DNA of 44,883 nt. It comes from Candidatus Treponema caballi. GTDB lineage: Bacteria > Spirochaetota > Spirochaetia > Treponematales > Treponemataceae. A model generated the notes under the pieces. The model saw only the letters and a list, made by a program, of their open reading frames with translations, was not told the DNA's origin and did no database searches. The number at the start of each line of letters is the position of its first letter. The first letter of the stretch is position 1. Positions 6,717-15,110 of this stretch are shown here, piece by piece. The stretch covers positions 1-44,883 of the forward strand of contig JAGHRS010000047.1 in the NCBI GenBank assembly GCA_018066285.1. Reading direction: 5' to 3'. The translations under genes and the position numbers were made by a program.

Positions 6717-8252
6717 ATGTCAGGTGAAAATATTTTTCAGAAGTTGTTTTCGTCTCTCTTCCATTCAAATGATGCAGATGCAGAGAAAAAGCGGCAGCTT
6801 AAAGCCATTGCAAAGAATCTCAGCAAACAGAGATACAAGTTTTACAAACCTCAGTCTAGTCAGGTACTTCCCGGTTATGCAAACTTCCTGTTTGACATTT
6901 ATAAGCTCGTCGGCCCTCTTCAGGCCATGTTCAATGGCATTAAAAATCCTAACACATACAAGAACTGGGTTATTACATCCGTGCTTACTCCTGAACAGCA
7001 CACCATGTATGAAGAACTTTCAGAAGAGGCAATTCTTGAAGCAGCAAAGCAGCAGGATTTAAGTGCCGTTGTTGCAAGTACAAGACAGAAACTGAACGCA
7101 TTTACATCATCCTTTACTCAGGAAATCGTTGACAGCATGGATTCTACCTATAACACACTCATGCTGCTGCAATCCTTCAGTAATTATGATTATTTCTTCA
7201 CACTTAAAAAGTTCTATTCATCGCTCAGAGAAAACGATTTCAACATTACACCGAAATTCGAAGCTCTCGACGCTGAATATCTGACTGATGACCTGAAGGA
7301 TTTTGCCGTTCTTTTCGTGTCCATTCCGCTTGAAGCTCAGGCTTGGACAGAAGTATTTGCCATTATAAAGGAACACAAGGGCTTTGATCCTATTCCGGCA
7401 AATCAGTGGAATAAGCTCCTGAACAGATGCCGCGACATCAAGCTGAACAATGTCATTGATATGATGATTCAGCTCATTACAGACAATCCTTCTTACGTTA
7501 CCGCATACAGAGAACGCGGCGAGCATATCGCTGACTCTTTCGTTGACAAACTCAGAAACGATACGGATGCTCTTCTCAGAAAGCTGCAGAGCGAACAGAG
7601 CCTTTCAAAGAACAACAGCCTGCTTACCCAAATTTTCGGAAGCACGGACATCGTAAGACTTAAGTACTACAACGAAGCCGGAAACGAAATGTTCGCAAAG
7701 CGCGGAATTCCTGGTTATTCACTGTATAAGCCGCTTAATTACCTCAAAGCATTCCTGCTTGACTATGTCAAAAAGGATGTGCGTGATTACTGCGAACTGG
7801 TGCTTGTCCGTGGAAAATGGATTGCAACACAGCAGGCTTCCCAGATGTCAGACGCCTACAACAACATCATTCAGGCAGCTGAAAAGGTATCTGCGTTTGA
7901 TGAAACACTTGCTGACGGACAGGAACTCAACACAAAGATGAAATCATACTGCCTTAGGGCAGACAGGGATATGGAAGCCCGTAAGGTTGTCCAGACTCTT
8001 TTGAATGACGTAAACACAGAAGCCCGCGACCTTATCGTCAAGGCAACACAGCAGCTTGTCATTATCGGTAGATATACAAAGTCCCTTCTTGAAGACTATG
8101 AAAAGCCGACAAAGGAACTGCTCATGAACTGGAAAGAACTTGAGCACTTCTCTGACGGTTCCATCAAGGAACAGGGAGTTGCTCTTTACAAGAAGGTCTA
8201 TCTGTTCGTCCAGCTTATGCAGATGAACCTGAAAGGCCCGGGCGCAGAGTAA
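6717..8252 (+). CDS. Spirochaete-type hypothetical protein, DUF5312-like
   Basis: 511 residues. Start set at the ATG at 6717 (MSGENIFQKLF) because a good -10 lies 6 nt before it; a frame 14 codons longer would begin inside the promoter. No signal peptide or transmembrane helix. The sequence is helical throughout, with conserved-looking blocks YKFYKPQSSQVLPGYANFLF, IKNPNTYKNWV and SLYKPLNYLKAFLLDY. It resembles the large soluble proteins of unknown function restricted to spirochaetes (DUF5312 as I recall it; not verified). There is no catalytic motif I can identify. It stands alone between tRNA-Ala and the convergent metNIQ operon, with terminator-like hairpins after it. Confidence 0.7.
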   Translation: MSGENIFQKLFSSLFHSNDADAEKKRQLKAIAKNLSKQRYKFYKPQSSQVLPGYANFLFDIYKLVGPLQAMFNGIKNPNTYKNWVITSVLTPEQHTMYEELSEEAILEAAKQQDLSAVVASTRQKLNAFTSSFTQEIVDSMDSTYNTLMLLQSFSNYDYFFTLKKFYSSLRENDFNITPKFEALDAEYLTDDLKDFAVLFVSIPLEAQAWTEVFAIIKEHKGFDPIPANQWNKLLNRCRDIKLNNVIDMMIQLITDNPSYVTAYRERGEHIADSFVDKLRNDTDALLRKLQSEQSLSKNNSLLTQIFGSTDIVRLKYYNEAGNEMFAKRGIPGYSLYKPLNYLKAFLLDYVKKDVRDYCELVLVRGKWIATQQASQMSDAYNNIIQAAEKVSAFDETLADGQELNTKMKSYCLRADRDMEARKVVQTLLNDVNTEARDLIVKATQQLVIIGRYTKSLLEDYEKPTKELLMNWKELEHFSDGSIKEQGVALYKKVYLFVQLMQMNLKGPGAE

Positions 8253-8281
8253 GCCCCACACAGAACTATCACGATAATAAA

Positions 8282-8314
8282 AAAAAGCCAGCTCAAAAAC
8301 TGAACCAGCTTTTT
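8282..8314 (+). terminator. Terminator-like stem after the 6717 gene
   Basis: AAAAAGC (8282-8288) pairs with GCTTTTT (8308-8314), with a secondary CAG/CTG stem inside. The T-run follows on the plus strand and a T-run also exists on the minus strand, so it may work both ways. Confidence 0.5.
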
Positions 8315-8332
8315 ATCTAACATTAGTGTTTG

Positions 8333-8360
8333 TAAAAAATGCCATGAATGGCATTTTTTA
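8333..8360 (-). terminator. Perfect 11-bp hairpin with ATGAAT loop after metQ
   Basis: TAAAAAATGCC (8333-8343), loop ATGAAT, GGCATTTTTTA (8350-8360). It abuts the metQ stop codon and carries T-tracts in both directions, so it can end both convergent transcripts. It belongs to the hexaloop hairpin group. Confidence 0.65.
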
Positions 8361-9158
8361 TTAGAAGACCAGAACAACTTCTCCGTTAGGATATGTTGTT
8401 GTGATGTATTCCTTGATTTCATCACTCTTCAGAGCCTTGACGAGAGCCTGAACCTTAGGATCATTCTCATTTCCAGCCTTAACTGTGATGATGTTTACGT
8501 ATGGAGAATCTGCACCTTCAACGAACAGACCGTCCTTTGCAGCACTGAGGCCTGCAGGAATAGCGTAGTTACCGTTGATGATTGCAGCATCGACATCACC
8601 AAGAACACGTGGAAGAGAAGCAGCTTCAATTTCTGTGAACTTCAGGTTCTTTGAGTTGCTTGTAATGTCGAGCGGAGTCGCCTCAATGCCTGCAGCAGCA
8701 TTCAGAGTAATAAGTCCTGCACTCTGGAGAAGCAGAAGTGCGCGGCCTTCGTTTGTCGGGTCGTTTGGAATAGCAATTGTTGCACCGTCTGGAAGAGCAG
8801 CAAGTGAAGTTACCTTCTGTGAGTACAGTGCAATAGGCTCAATGTGGATACCGCCTGCATTTACCAGGTGATAGCCCATTTCTGCATTCTGTGAATCCAT
8901 GTATGGAATGTGCTGGAAGAAGTTGGCATCAATCTGGCCATCTTCAAGAGCCTTGTTTGGTGTTACATAATCTGTAAATTCAACAATCTCGAGTGTGATT
9001 CCCTGAGCTGCCAGGTCATCCTTTACCAGGTTAAGCATAGAAGCATGTGGCTCCGGAGTTGCTCCAACAGTAAGGACATTTCCCTTATCCTTCTTTCCAC
9101 CTGCGAACAATACTGCGCACATAAGAACGAGTACTGCAATTGTGAGTGCTTTTTTCAT
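8361..9158 (-). CDS. metQ: Methionine-binding protein MetQ (NlpA family)
   Basis: 265 residues. Periplasmic substrate-binding protein delivering methionine to MetNI. Family blocks: VGATPEPHASML, EFTDYVTPNKALEDGQIDANFFQHIPYMD, IAIPNDPTNEGRALLLLQSAGLI, and DAAIINGNYAIPAGL. The N-terminus MKKALTIAVLVLMCAVLFAGG is a signal sequence. The usual lipobox is not clear: the only Cys (residue 14) is preceded by VLM rather than a small residue, while an FAG-G site would suit signal peptidase I. It may therefore be soluble or atypically lipidated. GAGGAG lies 6 nt before the ATG. It is the last gene of metN-metI-metQ, 53 nt after metI. Confidence 0.92.
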   Translation of the reverse strand: MKKALTIAVLVLMCAVLFAGGKKDKGNVLTVGATPEPHASMLNLVKDDLAAQGITLEIVEFTDYVTPNKALEDGQIDANFFQHIPYMDSQNAEMGYHLVNAGGIHIEPIALYSQKVTSLAALPDGATIAIPNDPTNEGRALLLLQSAGLITLNAAAGIEATPLDITSNSKNLKFTEIEAASLPRVLGDVDAAIINGNYAIPAGLSAAKDGLFVEGADSPYVNIITVKAGNENDPKVQALVKALKSDEIKEYITTTYPNGEVVLVF

Positions 9159-9211
9159 TTTAGTCTCCTCTATTCATTTTCAGGATGAAAATCATCCTGC
9201 TGAGATTCTGT

Positions 9212-9877
9212 TTAGCGGCGCGCCATAAGGTGTGCGCTTATCTTTGTACCAATTATCTGAATGACTTCAACCAGTACAAGAATTACAACAACGGATACAA
9301 CCATGATATCCGTTCTGAAACGCTGATATCCGTAGCGGATGGCCAGGTCACCAAGACCGCCACCACCGATTGCACCAGCCATGGCAGAATAGCCGATCAG
9401 GTTGATGATTGTCAGCGTAATGCCCGCAACCAGAGAAGGCATACTCTCAGGCAGCAGGACTTTTGTTATTATCTGGAAGTTCGTGGATCCCATTGCGCGG
9501 GCGGCCTGAACGACCCCCGGATCCACCTCCTTCAAAGCTGTTTCTATGACACGTGCAACAAACGGCGCTGCAGCTATGGACAGCGGAACGATTGTTGCTT
9601 TTGTACCGATACTTGTTCCCACAATGATGCGTGAAAGCGGGAACAGCAGAATCATCAGGATGATGAACGGGAACGAGCGGAGCACGTTGACGATTCTGGT
9701 AAGGATCTGATTCAGCAGAGGCTTTGGCATGATGCCGCCCTGCGGGTCAGTCACGCACAGCAGGATGCCGAGCGGAAGCCCCAGGATAAGCGAGAAGACC
9801 GTGGAAAAGAGAACCATCTCGAGCGTCTGCAGTGTTGATGTTCCAACAAGTGATATGATCGTCTGAATGTTGCTCAT
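9212..9877 (-). CDS. metI: Methionine ABC transporter permease MetI
   Basis: 221 residues, with about five transmembrane helices. I choose the ATG at 9877 because GGGAGG stands 7 nt upstream; a TTG two codons earlier overlaps the metN stop. The EAA-type coupling loop is visible as ALKEVDPGVVQAARAMGSTNFQIITKVLLPES. The early segment LGLPLGILLCVTDPQGG is a typical MetI feature. It forms the membrane channel with the MetN dimer on the cytoplasmic side and MetQ outside. The gene starts 2 nt after metN ends, so the two are translated together. Confidence 0.92.
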   Translation of the reverse strand: MSNIQTIISLVGTSTLQTLEMVLFSTVFSLILGLPLGILLCVTDPQGGIMPKPLLNQILTRIVNVLRSFPFIILMILLFPLSRIIVGTSIGTKATIVPLSIAAAPFVARVIETALKEVDPGVVQAARAMGSTNFQIITKVLLPESMPSLVAGITLTIINLIGYSAMAGAIGGGGLGDLAIRYGYQRFRTDIMVVSVVVILVLVEVIQIIGTKISAHLMARR

Positions 9878-9879
9878 TC

Positions 9880-10893
9880 TCAAGCCTCCCCTTTCGTAAG
9901 CTTCTCAACAATAACGCCTTCGCTTTCAAGATACTTGATGGCGGCGTCCACCTCGCTCTTCTCACCGGTTATGTCAGTAAGCAGCGTGCCTATTTCGTTT
10001 TCAGGAAGTTTCTGAATACCCCCTGCGCGGATGTTGAACTCTACATTGAACCTGCGTGACAGCTTTGAGAGAACAGGCTCGCCCGTCTTGCTGCCTACAA
10101 AGCGCAGTGCGTATTCGCCGCCTTCTTCTGACCAGCGGACAAGTTCACCATCATCAGATTCCGGTGCAGACAAATGAGCGAGGAAATCCTTTGTCACTGC
10201 TGACTTAGGATGCGTGAAAATCTCTTCTACAGTGCCCTGCTCGACGACTGAGCCTGAATCAAGGACAGCGACAAGGCTGCATGCGTCGCGGACTACTTCC
10301 ATCTGGTGGGTAATCATGACGACAGTCAGGTTCATCTTCTTCTGGATGTCACGGATAAGTTCAAGGATTGAGCGGGTTGTCTGCGGATCAAGAGCGCTTG
10401 TTGCCTCATCGCAGAACAGGATGTCCGGCTTTGTGGCAAGTGCGCGTGCAATGGCAATTCTCTGCTTCTGGCCGCCTGAAAGCGTACTGATTGGGGCATC
10501 TCCGCGGTCAGCAAGACCAACAAGCTCAAGAAGTTCCTGAACGCGCGGTGCAATCTCTGCTTTTGGAACGCCGCAGATTTCAAGCGGATATGCTATGTTT
10601 TTGGCTGCTGTTCTTGAACTGAACAGGTTGAAGTTCTGGAAAATCATGCCGATTCTGCGGCGGCGCTGAATGAGAGCGTCTTTTTCAAGACCGTCGACAC
10701 GCTCGTCATCGTACCAGACTTCGCCAGAATCAGGCTTTTCAAGCAGGCTGATTAGGCGTACAAGAGAAGATTTTCCTGCACCGCTTTTTCCAATGATACC
10801 GAAAATGGTGTTTGATGGGATGTTAAGACTGACATTTTGAACCGCATGCACCGTACCGTATGTCCGGTTAAGCGATTCCAGACGAATCTGCAT
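9880..10893 (-). CDS. metN: Methionine ABC transporter ATPase MetN with C-terminal NIL domain
   Basis: 337 residues. Drives methionine uptake by ATP hydrolysis. Walker A GKSGAGKS (35-42), signature LSGGQKQR, Walker B ILFCDEATSALDP, and the switch His in MITHQME are all present. After about residue 250 comes an ACT-like NIL domain (SRRFNVEFNIRAGGIQKLP, GTLLTDITGE). In MetN this domain binds methionine and inhibits the transporter when the cell is replete, so feedback control is expected. No methionine riboswitch is visible in the roughly 35-nt leader. First gene of the operon, with a good promoter at 10928-10957. Confidence 0.95.
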   Translation of the reverse strand: MQIRLESLNRTYGTVHAVQNVSLNIPSNTIFGIIGKSGAGKSSLVRLISLLEKPDSGEVWYDDERVDGLEKDALIQRRRRIGMIFQNFNLFSSRTAAKNIAYPLEICGVPKAEIAPRVQELLELVGLADRGDAPISTLSGGQKQRIAIARALATKPDILFCDEATSALDPQTTRSILELIRDIQKKMNLTVVMITHQMEVVRDACSLVAVLDSGSVVEQGTVEEIFTHPKSAVTKDFLAHLSAPESDDGELVRWSEEGGEYALRFVGSKTGEPVLSKLSRRFNVEFNIRAGGIQKLPENEIGTLLTDITGEKSEVDAAIKYLESEGVIVEKLTKGEA

Positions 10894-10927
10894 GTTCCAC
10901 GACCTTACTGAATTAGATTGTTTCCTA

Positions 10928-10957
10928 TATATAACATTGATAAGGCGGTAAGGTCAA
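10928..10957 (-). promoter_or_regulatory. metNIQ promoter
   Basis: -35 TTGACC (10952-10957), 18-nt spacer, -10 TATATA (10928-10933). The leader to the metN ATG is about 30 nt and contains AAGG near the start. Confidence 0.6.
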
Positions 10958-10967
10958 TTATTGAAAA

Positions 10968-12923
10968 TCAGTCTGAAAGAACGGATTCTACAAGATTCTT
11001 GAATTCAGCATCCTGATGTACTTTTGATGTATCAATATTGTCCGTTATGCGGAATACGCCATCTTCTTCCTGAATGGGAATTACTTCCGGCTCAGGCTCA
11101 ATCTCAACAGCAGTTCTGCTGAAATGTGACATGATTCCCCGGATAAACGAGAACTCGCGGACCTCTTCAACTGGGAGCAGTTCTGCCTCCGGCTCAGGTT
11201 CTTCAGCTGGCTCTGGCGACTCATCAACCGCTGGCGCGTCTGGTGCAGGACTATCAGCTTCCGAAAGTTCTGCTACTTCATCAAGAGGCTCAGTTTCCTC
11301 AATTGCTTCTACTTCATCGAGTGACCCGGCTTCCTCAATCTCTTCTACTTCATCGAGTGTTTCGACTTCGCCTAACTCTTCGACTTCATCAAGTGACTCA
11401 ACTTCATCGAGCTCTTCGACTTCATCAAGTGGCTCAGCTTCCTCAATCTCTTCTACTTCATCGAGTGTTTCAACTTCGCCTAACTCTTCGACTTCATCAA
11501 GTGTTTCAACTTCGCCTAACTCTTCGACTTCATCAAGTTCTTCGACTTCATCAAGCTCCTGTACTTCTTCAACAGGAGCGGCTGCTTTTGTGGCTTTAGG
11601 AGCAGGCTTTGCTTTTGGAGCTGCAATACGGGCAGGACCAGCGGCTTCTGTCTTGGCGACAAGTTCTTCAAGCATGGCACGGATTTCCGCCGTATCCACA
11701 CTGACAGAAACTGGCTGCTGAGTGCCAGCCTGTACAGGCGGCTTTCCAAGGGCTATGAAAATGTCGTTCCAGCTTTTTTCGAGCAGCGCATCAACTTCAG
11801 CTTCATGACGCTTACCGCGTTTTGCAAGACTCTGCTTTACTTCAAGCATGACATCGTTTTTGCGCGCCTCAATTTCCTTTGAGACTTTATCCCAGTCCGG
11901 CTCTTCCTGCTTATCAAGATATTCACTGACAAGCGCAAACTGAAAGCGCTTGATTCTGTCACGGATGATGACCATATCATCCTGCTTGATGCTGAACAGC
12001 AGAAGGATGACAAGGAACAACGTCAGAAACACAGCTGCAAGAAGCAGGATTTTCACGAGCTGTGAGAAAACGAACATATCCTCGTTTTCAGCGCAGCTCA
12101 GCATAAGGCGTTCAGTTTCACAGGAAATGACAACCCAGGTATCTTCTCCGGTAGAAATAAGCGGAGCAGCGTTGATTTTTCCAGAAGCCCACGAATCAGT
12201 GATGGAGCCGACAAACGCATCTATTGCCGTCTTTGGCAGACCGAAAATGTAGCCGAAATGCGTTCCGTCACCCGCGAAAAGGCCCGTGTTGTTCACCGTG
12301 ATAAGGCGTCGTGTCAGAAGGAAGCGGTTGAAGTCATCAGCGTCGGTGTAAAAAAGGATGGAACCGCGGTACGCTTTATAATTGTCGAACATCGGGAACA
12401 CGTAAATGATACGGTACCGGTCAGTGTCATAGAAAATGATGCCGTCTGAGCTTTCAGGAGCAAAGAGGCCCGCGCTGTCAATTTCTTCAAGCTGCGGATA
12501 GTTCTTGTATGCTATTGCGGAATCTGATTCCTTGAGGATGTCCCCGTTAAAAGTACTGAAATGAACATGGTTCTGGTTTGAGTCAAGGATGCGGATACCG
12601 AGCAGGGCCGGAGTTTCAAGCATGAGGCTGCCGGTTAAATCAGTACGGGCAACTATTCCATCTGATGAAAGGGTCGAATCAAGGCTTGCCTTAACATCAG
12701 CGGATTGTGCATATCCCCTGAACCGCTCAAGATACAGGTCAGAATACTCAACAAATGCTTCTCCTATGGAAGAAAGCTGCTTTTCAATGCCGGACACTAC
12801 TACAGGCTGATAAAAGCGGGTCTCAATAACATCAAAAAGCCCCGAAAAAGCCAAGACCGCAAAAGCAGAAAAGAGAATAATGGAAATGAGCAGACTGAAC
12901 GCAGTTTTCTTACCGGAAGTCAT
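10968..12923 (-). CDS. Two-helix membrane protein with sensor-like ectodomain and acidic hexapeptide repeats
   Basis: 651 residues. A first transmembrane helix (about 10-30) leads into a periplasmic region of about 260 residues with a Cache/PAS-like feel (LLGIRILDSNQNHVHFSTFNGDIL; RIIYVFPMFDNYKAYRGSILFYTD). A second helix follows (about 290-315), then a charged coiled region and an Ala/Pro/Lys linker. Next are about 17 imperfect repeats of six residues based on ELDEVE, then a short conserved-looking tail. No kinase, HAMP or MCP signalling motif is seen, so it is not a standard chemoreceptor. The acidic repeat may bind basic partners or act as a spacer. The promoter at 12935-12963 shares its -35 with the divergent fliL-like gene. 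Function unknown. Confidence 0.7.
   Translation of the reverse strand: MTSGKKTAFSLLISIILFSAFAVLAFSGLFDVIETRFYQPVVVSGIEKQLSSIGEAFVEYSDLYLERFRGYAQSADVKASLDSTLSSDGIVARTDLTGSLMLETPALLGIRILDSNQNHVHFSTFNGDILKESDSAIAYKNYPQLEEIDSAGLFAPESSDGIIFYDTDRYRIIYVFPMFDNYKAYRGSILFYTDADDFNRFLLTRRLITVNNTGLFAGDGTHFGYIFGLPKTAIDAFVGSITDSWASGKINAAPLISTGEDTWVVISCETERLMLSCAENEDMFVFSQLVKILLLAAVFLTLFLVILLLFSIKQDDMVIIRDRIKRFQFALVSEYLDKQEEPDWDKVSKEIEARKNDVMLEVKQSLAKRGKRHEAEVDALLEKSWNDIFIALGKPPVQAGTQQPVSVSVDTAEIRAMLEELVAKTEAAGPARIAAPKAKPAPKATKAAAPVEEVQELDEVEELDEVEELGEVETLDEVEELGEVETLDEVEEIEEAEPLDEVEELDEVESLDEVEELGEVETLDEVEEIEEAGSLDEVEAIEETEPLDEVAELSEADSPAPDAPAVDESPEPAEEPEPEAELLPVEEVREFSFIRGIMSHFSRTAVEIEPEPEVIPIQEEDGVFRITDNIDTSKVHQDAEFKNLVESVLSD
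11250..11565 (-). repeat. Tandem 18-bp coding repeats (acidic hexapeptide)
   Basis: About 17 in-frame repeats of 18 bp encode variants of ELDEVE: ELGEVE, TLDEVE, EIEEAE, PLDEVE, SLDEVE. Higher-order blocks recur (ELGEVE-TLDEVE-EIEEAx-xLDEVE twice), showing expansion by duplication of multi-unit segments. Copy number is likely to vary between strains. Confidence 0.85.
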
Positions 12924-12934
12924 AATCCTTCATT

Positions 12935-12963
12935 ATAGTATCGGCAGATGAAGACCCTTGCAA
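12935..12963 (-). promoter_or_regulatory. Promoter of the acidic-repeat membrane protein
   Basis: -35 TTGCAA (12958-12963), 17-nt spacer, -10 TACTAT (12935-12940), 11 nt to the ATG. The palindromic -35 is the same six bases used by the divergent promoter. Confidence 0.6.
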
Positions 12964-12986
12964 TAGCATTTGACTGCTGATACTAT
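12958..12986 (+). promoter_or_regulatory. Promoter of the FliL-like gene (leaderless)
   Basis: -35 TTGCAA (12958-12963), 17-nt spacer, -10 TACTAT (12981-12986), 6 nt to the ATG at 12993. It shares its -35 with the opposite promoter. Confidence 0.65.
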
Positions 12987-12992
12987 AATTAT

Positions 12993-13475
12993 ATGTCGAA
13001 ATTCTCCACTGTCCAGAAAGTATTGATATATTGCTGTATCTTCATTCTCGTATTCGTTCTCATAACAACACTCGTCCTTGTCTTTTCCGGCAAGTTTGCA
13101 CCAGGAAAAAATTTCAGAAAAGCTGACATTACGCCAGCAAAACTTGAAAAGGCTGATCCAACCGGAAACACAGAAGTGTTCACCGATTTAGGCACCATCA
13201 GGACAGGAACACGGGATGAGCCCTCTGTTCCCATCGTACTGAAACCGTACTTCTCATATCCGGCAGACGACACAGAATACTATGAGGAACTGTGCAGAAA
13301 GACACGTAAGATACAACTTCTCATAACCCAGTATTTTGCTGATTTTACAAAAGAACAGCTGATTGATAACGGAGAACAGAAAGTAAAGCAGGACCTGCTC
13401 CGTCTGATAAACGATGAACTCGTTCTCGGAACAATTCCTGCCATCTACTTTGAGCAGTATATTTTCTTTGATTGA
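12993..13475 (+). CDS. FliL-like flagellar basal-body-associated protein
   Basis: 160 residues. A short cytoplasmic N-terminus, one transmembrane helix (about 9-32), then a periplasmic domain. The start of that domain (FTDLGTIRTGT...VPIVLKPYFSY) and its end (DLLRLINDELVLGTIPAIYFEQYIFFD) match the FliL pattern of a strand-rich core closed by 'L-N-L-G-I-YF-'. FliL proteins sit around the stator (MotAB) of the flagellar motor and affect torque. It is not in a flagellar operon here, so it is likely a second, FliL-related paralogue. The start has no ribosome site and lies 6 nt after a -10 box. It converges with the M23 gene with a 4-nt gap. Confidence 0.7.
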   Translation: MSKFSTVQKVLIYCCIFILVFVLITTLVLVFSGKFAPGKNFRKADITPAKLEKADPTGNTEVFTDLGTIRTGTRDEPSVPIVLKPYFSYPADDTEYYEELCRKTRKIQLLITQYFADFTKEQLIDNGEQKVKQDLLRLINDELVLGTIPAIYFEQYIFFD

Positions 13476-13479
13476 GGAC

Positions 13480-14493
13480 TTATCCCCAAAGCGAAGCCGG
13501 ATTTACCGCAACACCATTCTTGTACACAGTAAAGTGCAGATGCGGGCCCGTACTCAATCCGGTAGAACCGACATATCCCAGAACCGTAGTTGTTTTAACA
13601 TGCTGGCCAACTTCAACTGATGGCCATTTAATCATGTGACCGTACAGCGTCTTGTATCCGGAATGATGTGTCACGATTACGTGATATCCGTAGGTATCAT
13701 TATAGGCAACGGATGAAACTGTTCCTGCAAGCGCACAATAGATTTTCGTCTCGTTTGAACAGGCGAGATCAATGCCTGAGTGATATGAACGTGCGCCGGT
13801 AAACGGACTTGCGCGCCATCCGAAGTATGATGAAATACGGTACGATGAATGAATCGGCTTGTGGAACAGGTCACCGTTGATTTCCTGACGGGTTACCCAA
13901 TCCAGCTCAGCACCCGGAACAAAGAGCGTCGTTCCGGCGGTAAGCTCATCCGCAAGAGCCAGCTCGTTTATGCGGGCACACTTATCTGCATCCACCTCAT
14001 ATTTTGTTGCAATCGATTCAAGCGTTTCGCCGTCTTCACGGACTGTGTAGACAATGCCCGCCATGTTCGGAATGCGGATGTAGTCACCCGGCTGTATATA
14101 GCGCGTCTGCTTTATGTTGTTCACGCTGATGAGCGTATCCTGAGTAACGCCGTAATCTTCAGCAAGGAAACCGATCATGTCGCCTTTCCGGATGCGGTAC
14201 ACCGTGTAAAAAAGCTCATCAGGCTCTGTCGGCGTTACAGGCACAATCTCTGAAAACTCATCACTGTACAAGGCGGTTCCACTGAAGTTTTCGTAACCTC
14301 CCTGTCCTGAGAAAGAAGTTTCTTCTGTTGCTTCAGCAGCAGAAACGGCTTCGGTATCTGTTCCGGCTTTTACAGGAGCAAGTTCACTGCTGACAGAAAC
14401 AGCCGCTACAGACAGTTCATCAGTTTTTGAACAGCCCGCCAGCACAAAGAGAAAAACAGATAAACCACAGATGATTACAGATACTTTCTTCAC
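13480..14493 (-). CDS. LysM and M23 peptidase lipoprotein (peptidoglycan-binding)
   Basis: 337 residues. Signal peptide with lipobox LAGC (Cys 21). A Ser/Ala/Thr-rich spacer is followed by one clear LysM (YTVYRIRKGDMIGFLAEDYGV...IQPGDYIRIP) and a second (YTVREDGETLESIATKYEV...LFVPG). The C-terminal M23/LytM domain has HSGIDLA (His, Asp), YGHM and GPHLHF (catalytic His and zinc ligand), so the zinc site looks intact. It could be a DD- or LD-endopeptidase cleaving peptide cross-links, anchored in the membrane facing the wall. Its start overlaps the rlmE stop by 4 nt. Confidence 0.88.
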   Translation of the reverse strand: MKKVSVIICGLSVFLFVLAGCSKTDELSVAAVSVSSELAPVKAGTDTEAVSAAEATEETSFSGQGGYENFSGTALYSDEFSEIVPVTPTEPDELFYTVYRIRKGDMIGFLAEDYGVTQDTLISVNNIKQTRYIQPGDYIRIPNMAGIVYTVREDGETLESIATKYEVDADKCARINELALADELTAGTTLFVPGAELDWVTRQEINGDLFHKPIHSSYRISSYFGWRASPFTGARSYHSGIDLACSNETKIYCALAGTVSSVAYNDTYGYHVIVTHHSGYKTLYGHMIKWPSVEVGQHVKTTTVLGYVGSTGLSTGPHLHFTVYKNGVAVNPASLWG

Positions 14494-15080
14494 TTTTTGT
14501 TTATCCCTACCAGATACGTTTCGAAAGATTCATTGCGGCAGGCTTCAGGCTTGAAACCACGCGCAGAAGTGAATATCCCACGCATGCTTTTCAGGAAGGA
14601 CTGCTGGTCCCCGCCCTGGAAAATCTTGACGACAAAATTTCCGCCGGGTTTCAGCATCTCCTGAGCATAGTATATAGCAAGTTCCACGAGTCCGGAAGAC
14701 CTTGCCGTATCAACAACGCGGTTTCCTGTTGTCGGAGGAGCTGCATCGCAGATGACGCTGTCATACGGCCCGAGTGAAAGTGCCTTTGAGCGTACTTCCG
14801 GGTCATACATATCACCCTGGATGAATGTGAGGAAATCGCTTTTTACGTCTTTTGAAAGCGGGTTCAGGTCAATGGATGTGACATAGCCCGTTCCATCAAG
14901 CGTACGCAGGGCAAACGTCGTCCAGCTGCCAGGCGCGGCGCCCAGATCAAGAACGCGGAAGCCTTTTTTGAGCATGCCGAACTTTTCATCAATTTCCTGA
15001 AGTTTATATACTGACCGTGCCGGATATCCTTCGCTGAAAGCCTTGCGGCTCCAGAAATCCGGCTTTTCATAGCTGTTCAT
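14490..15080 (-). CDS. rlmE: 23S rRNA 2'-O-methyltransferase RlmE (FtsJ)
   Basis: 196 residues from the ATG at 15080 (MNSYEKPDFWSRKAF). The product methylates the ribose of U2552 in the A-loop of 23S rRNA using SAM. The SAM site reads RVLDLGAAPGSW. The catalytic K-D-K-E set is visible as ARSVYKLQEID (Lys), VICDAAPPTTGN (Asp), FVVKIFQGGD (Lys) and NESFETYLV (Glu). Length matches the family (about 200). No ribosome site precedes it; GATAAA (15087-15092) is 6 nt before the ATG, so the mRNA may be leaderless. Only 38 bp separate its ATG from that of the divergent prenyl synthase. It overlaps the M23 gene. Confidence 0.93.
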   Translation of the reverse strand: MNSYEKPDFWSRKAFSEGYPARSVYKLQEIDEKFGMLKKGFRVLDLGAAPGSWTTFALRTLDGTGYVTSIDLNPLSKDVKSDFLTFIQGDMYDPEVRSKALSLGPYDSVICDAAPPTTGNRVVDTARSSGLVELAIYYAQEMLKPGGNFVVKIFQGGDQQSFLKSMRGIFTSARGFKPEACRNESFETYLVGINKK

Positions 15081-15086
15081 GTTTTC

Positions 15087-15110
15087 TTTATCGGTGAAAA
15101 CTGTTATACT
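15087..15110. promoter_or_regulatory. Interlocked divergent -10 boxes for rlmE and the prenyl synthase
   Basis: Minus-strand GATAAA (15087-15092) lies 6 nt from the rlmE ATG. Plus-strand TATACT (15105-15110) lies 8 nt from the ATG at 15119. The -35 of each promoter must fall within or past the other's -10, and both -35 matches are weak. Confidence 0.5.

Noticed and set aside
10894-10967. SAM or methionine riboswitch before metN
   Set aside because: The leader from the predicted promoter is only about 30 nt, too short for a known SAM aptamer, and no conserved core is seen.
11074-11721. 215-codon Ser-rich open frame opposite the acidic repeat
   Set aside because: It is the antisense shadow of the repeat (GAA/GTC codons give TTC/GAC complements), with no ribosome site and pure low-complexity sequence.
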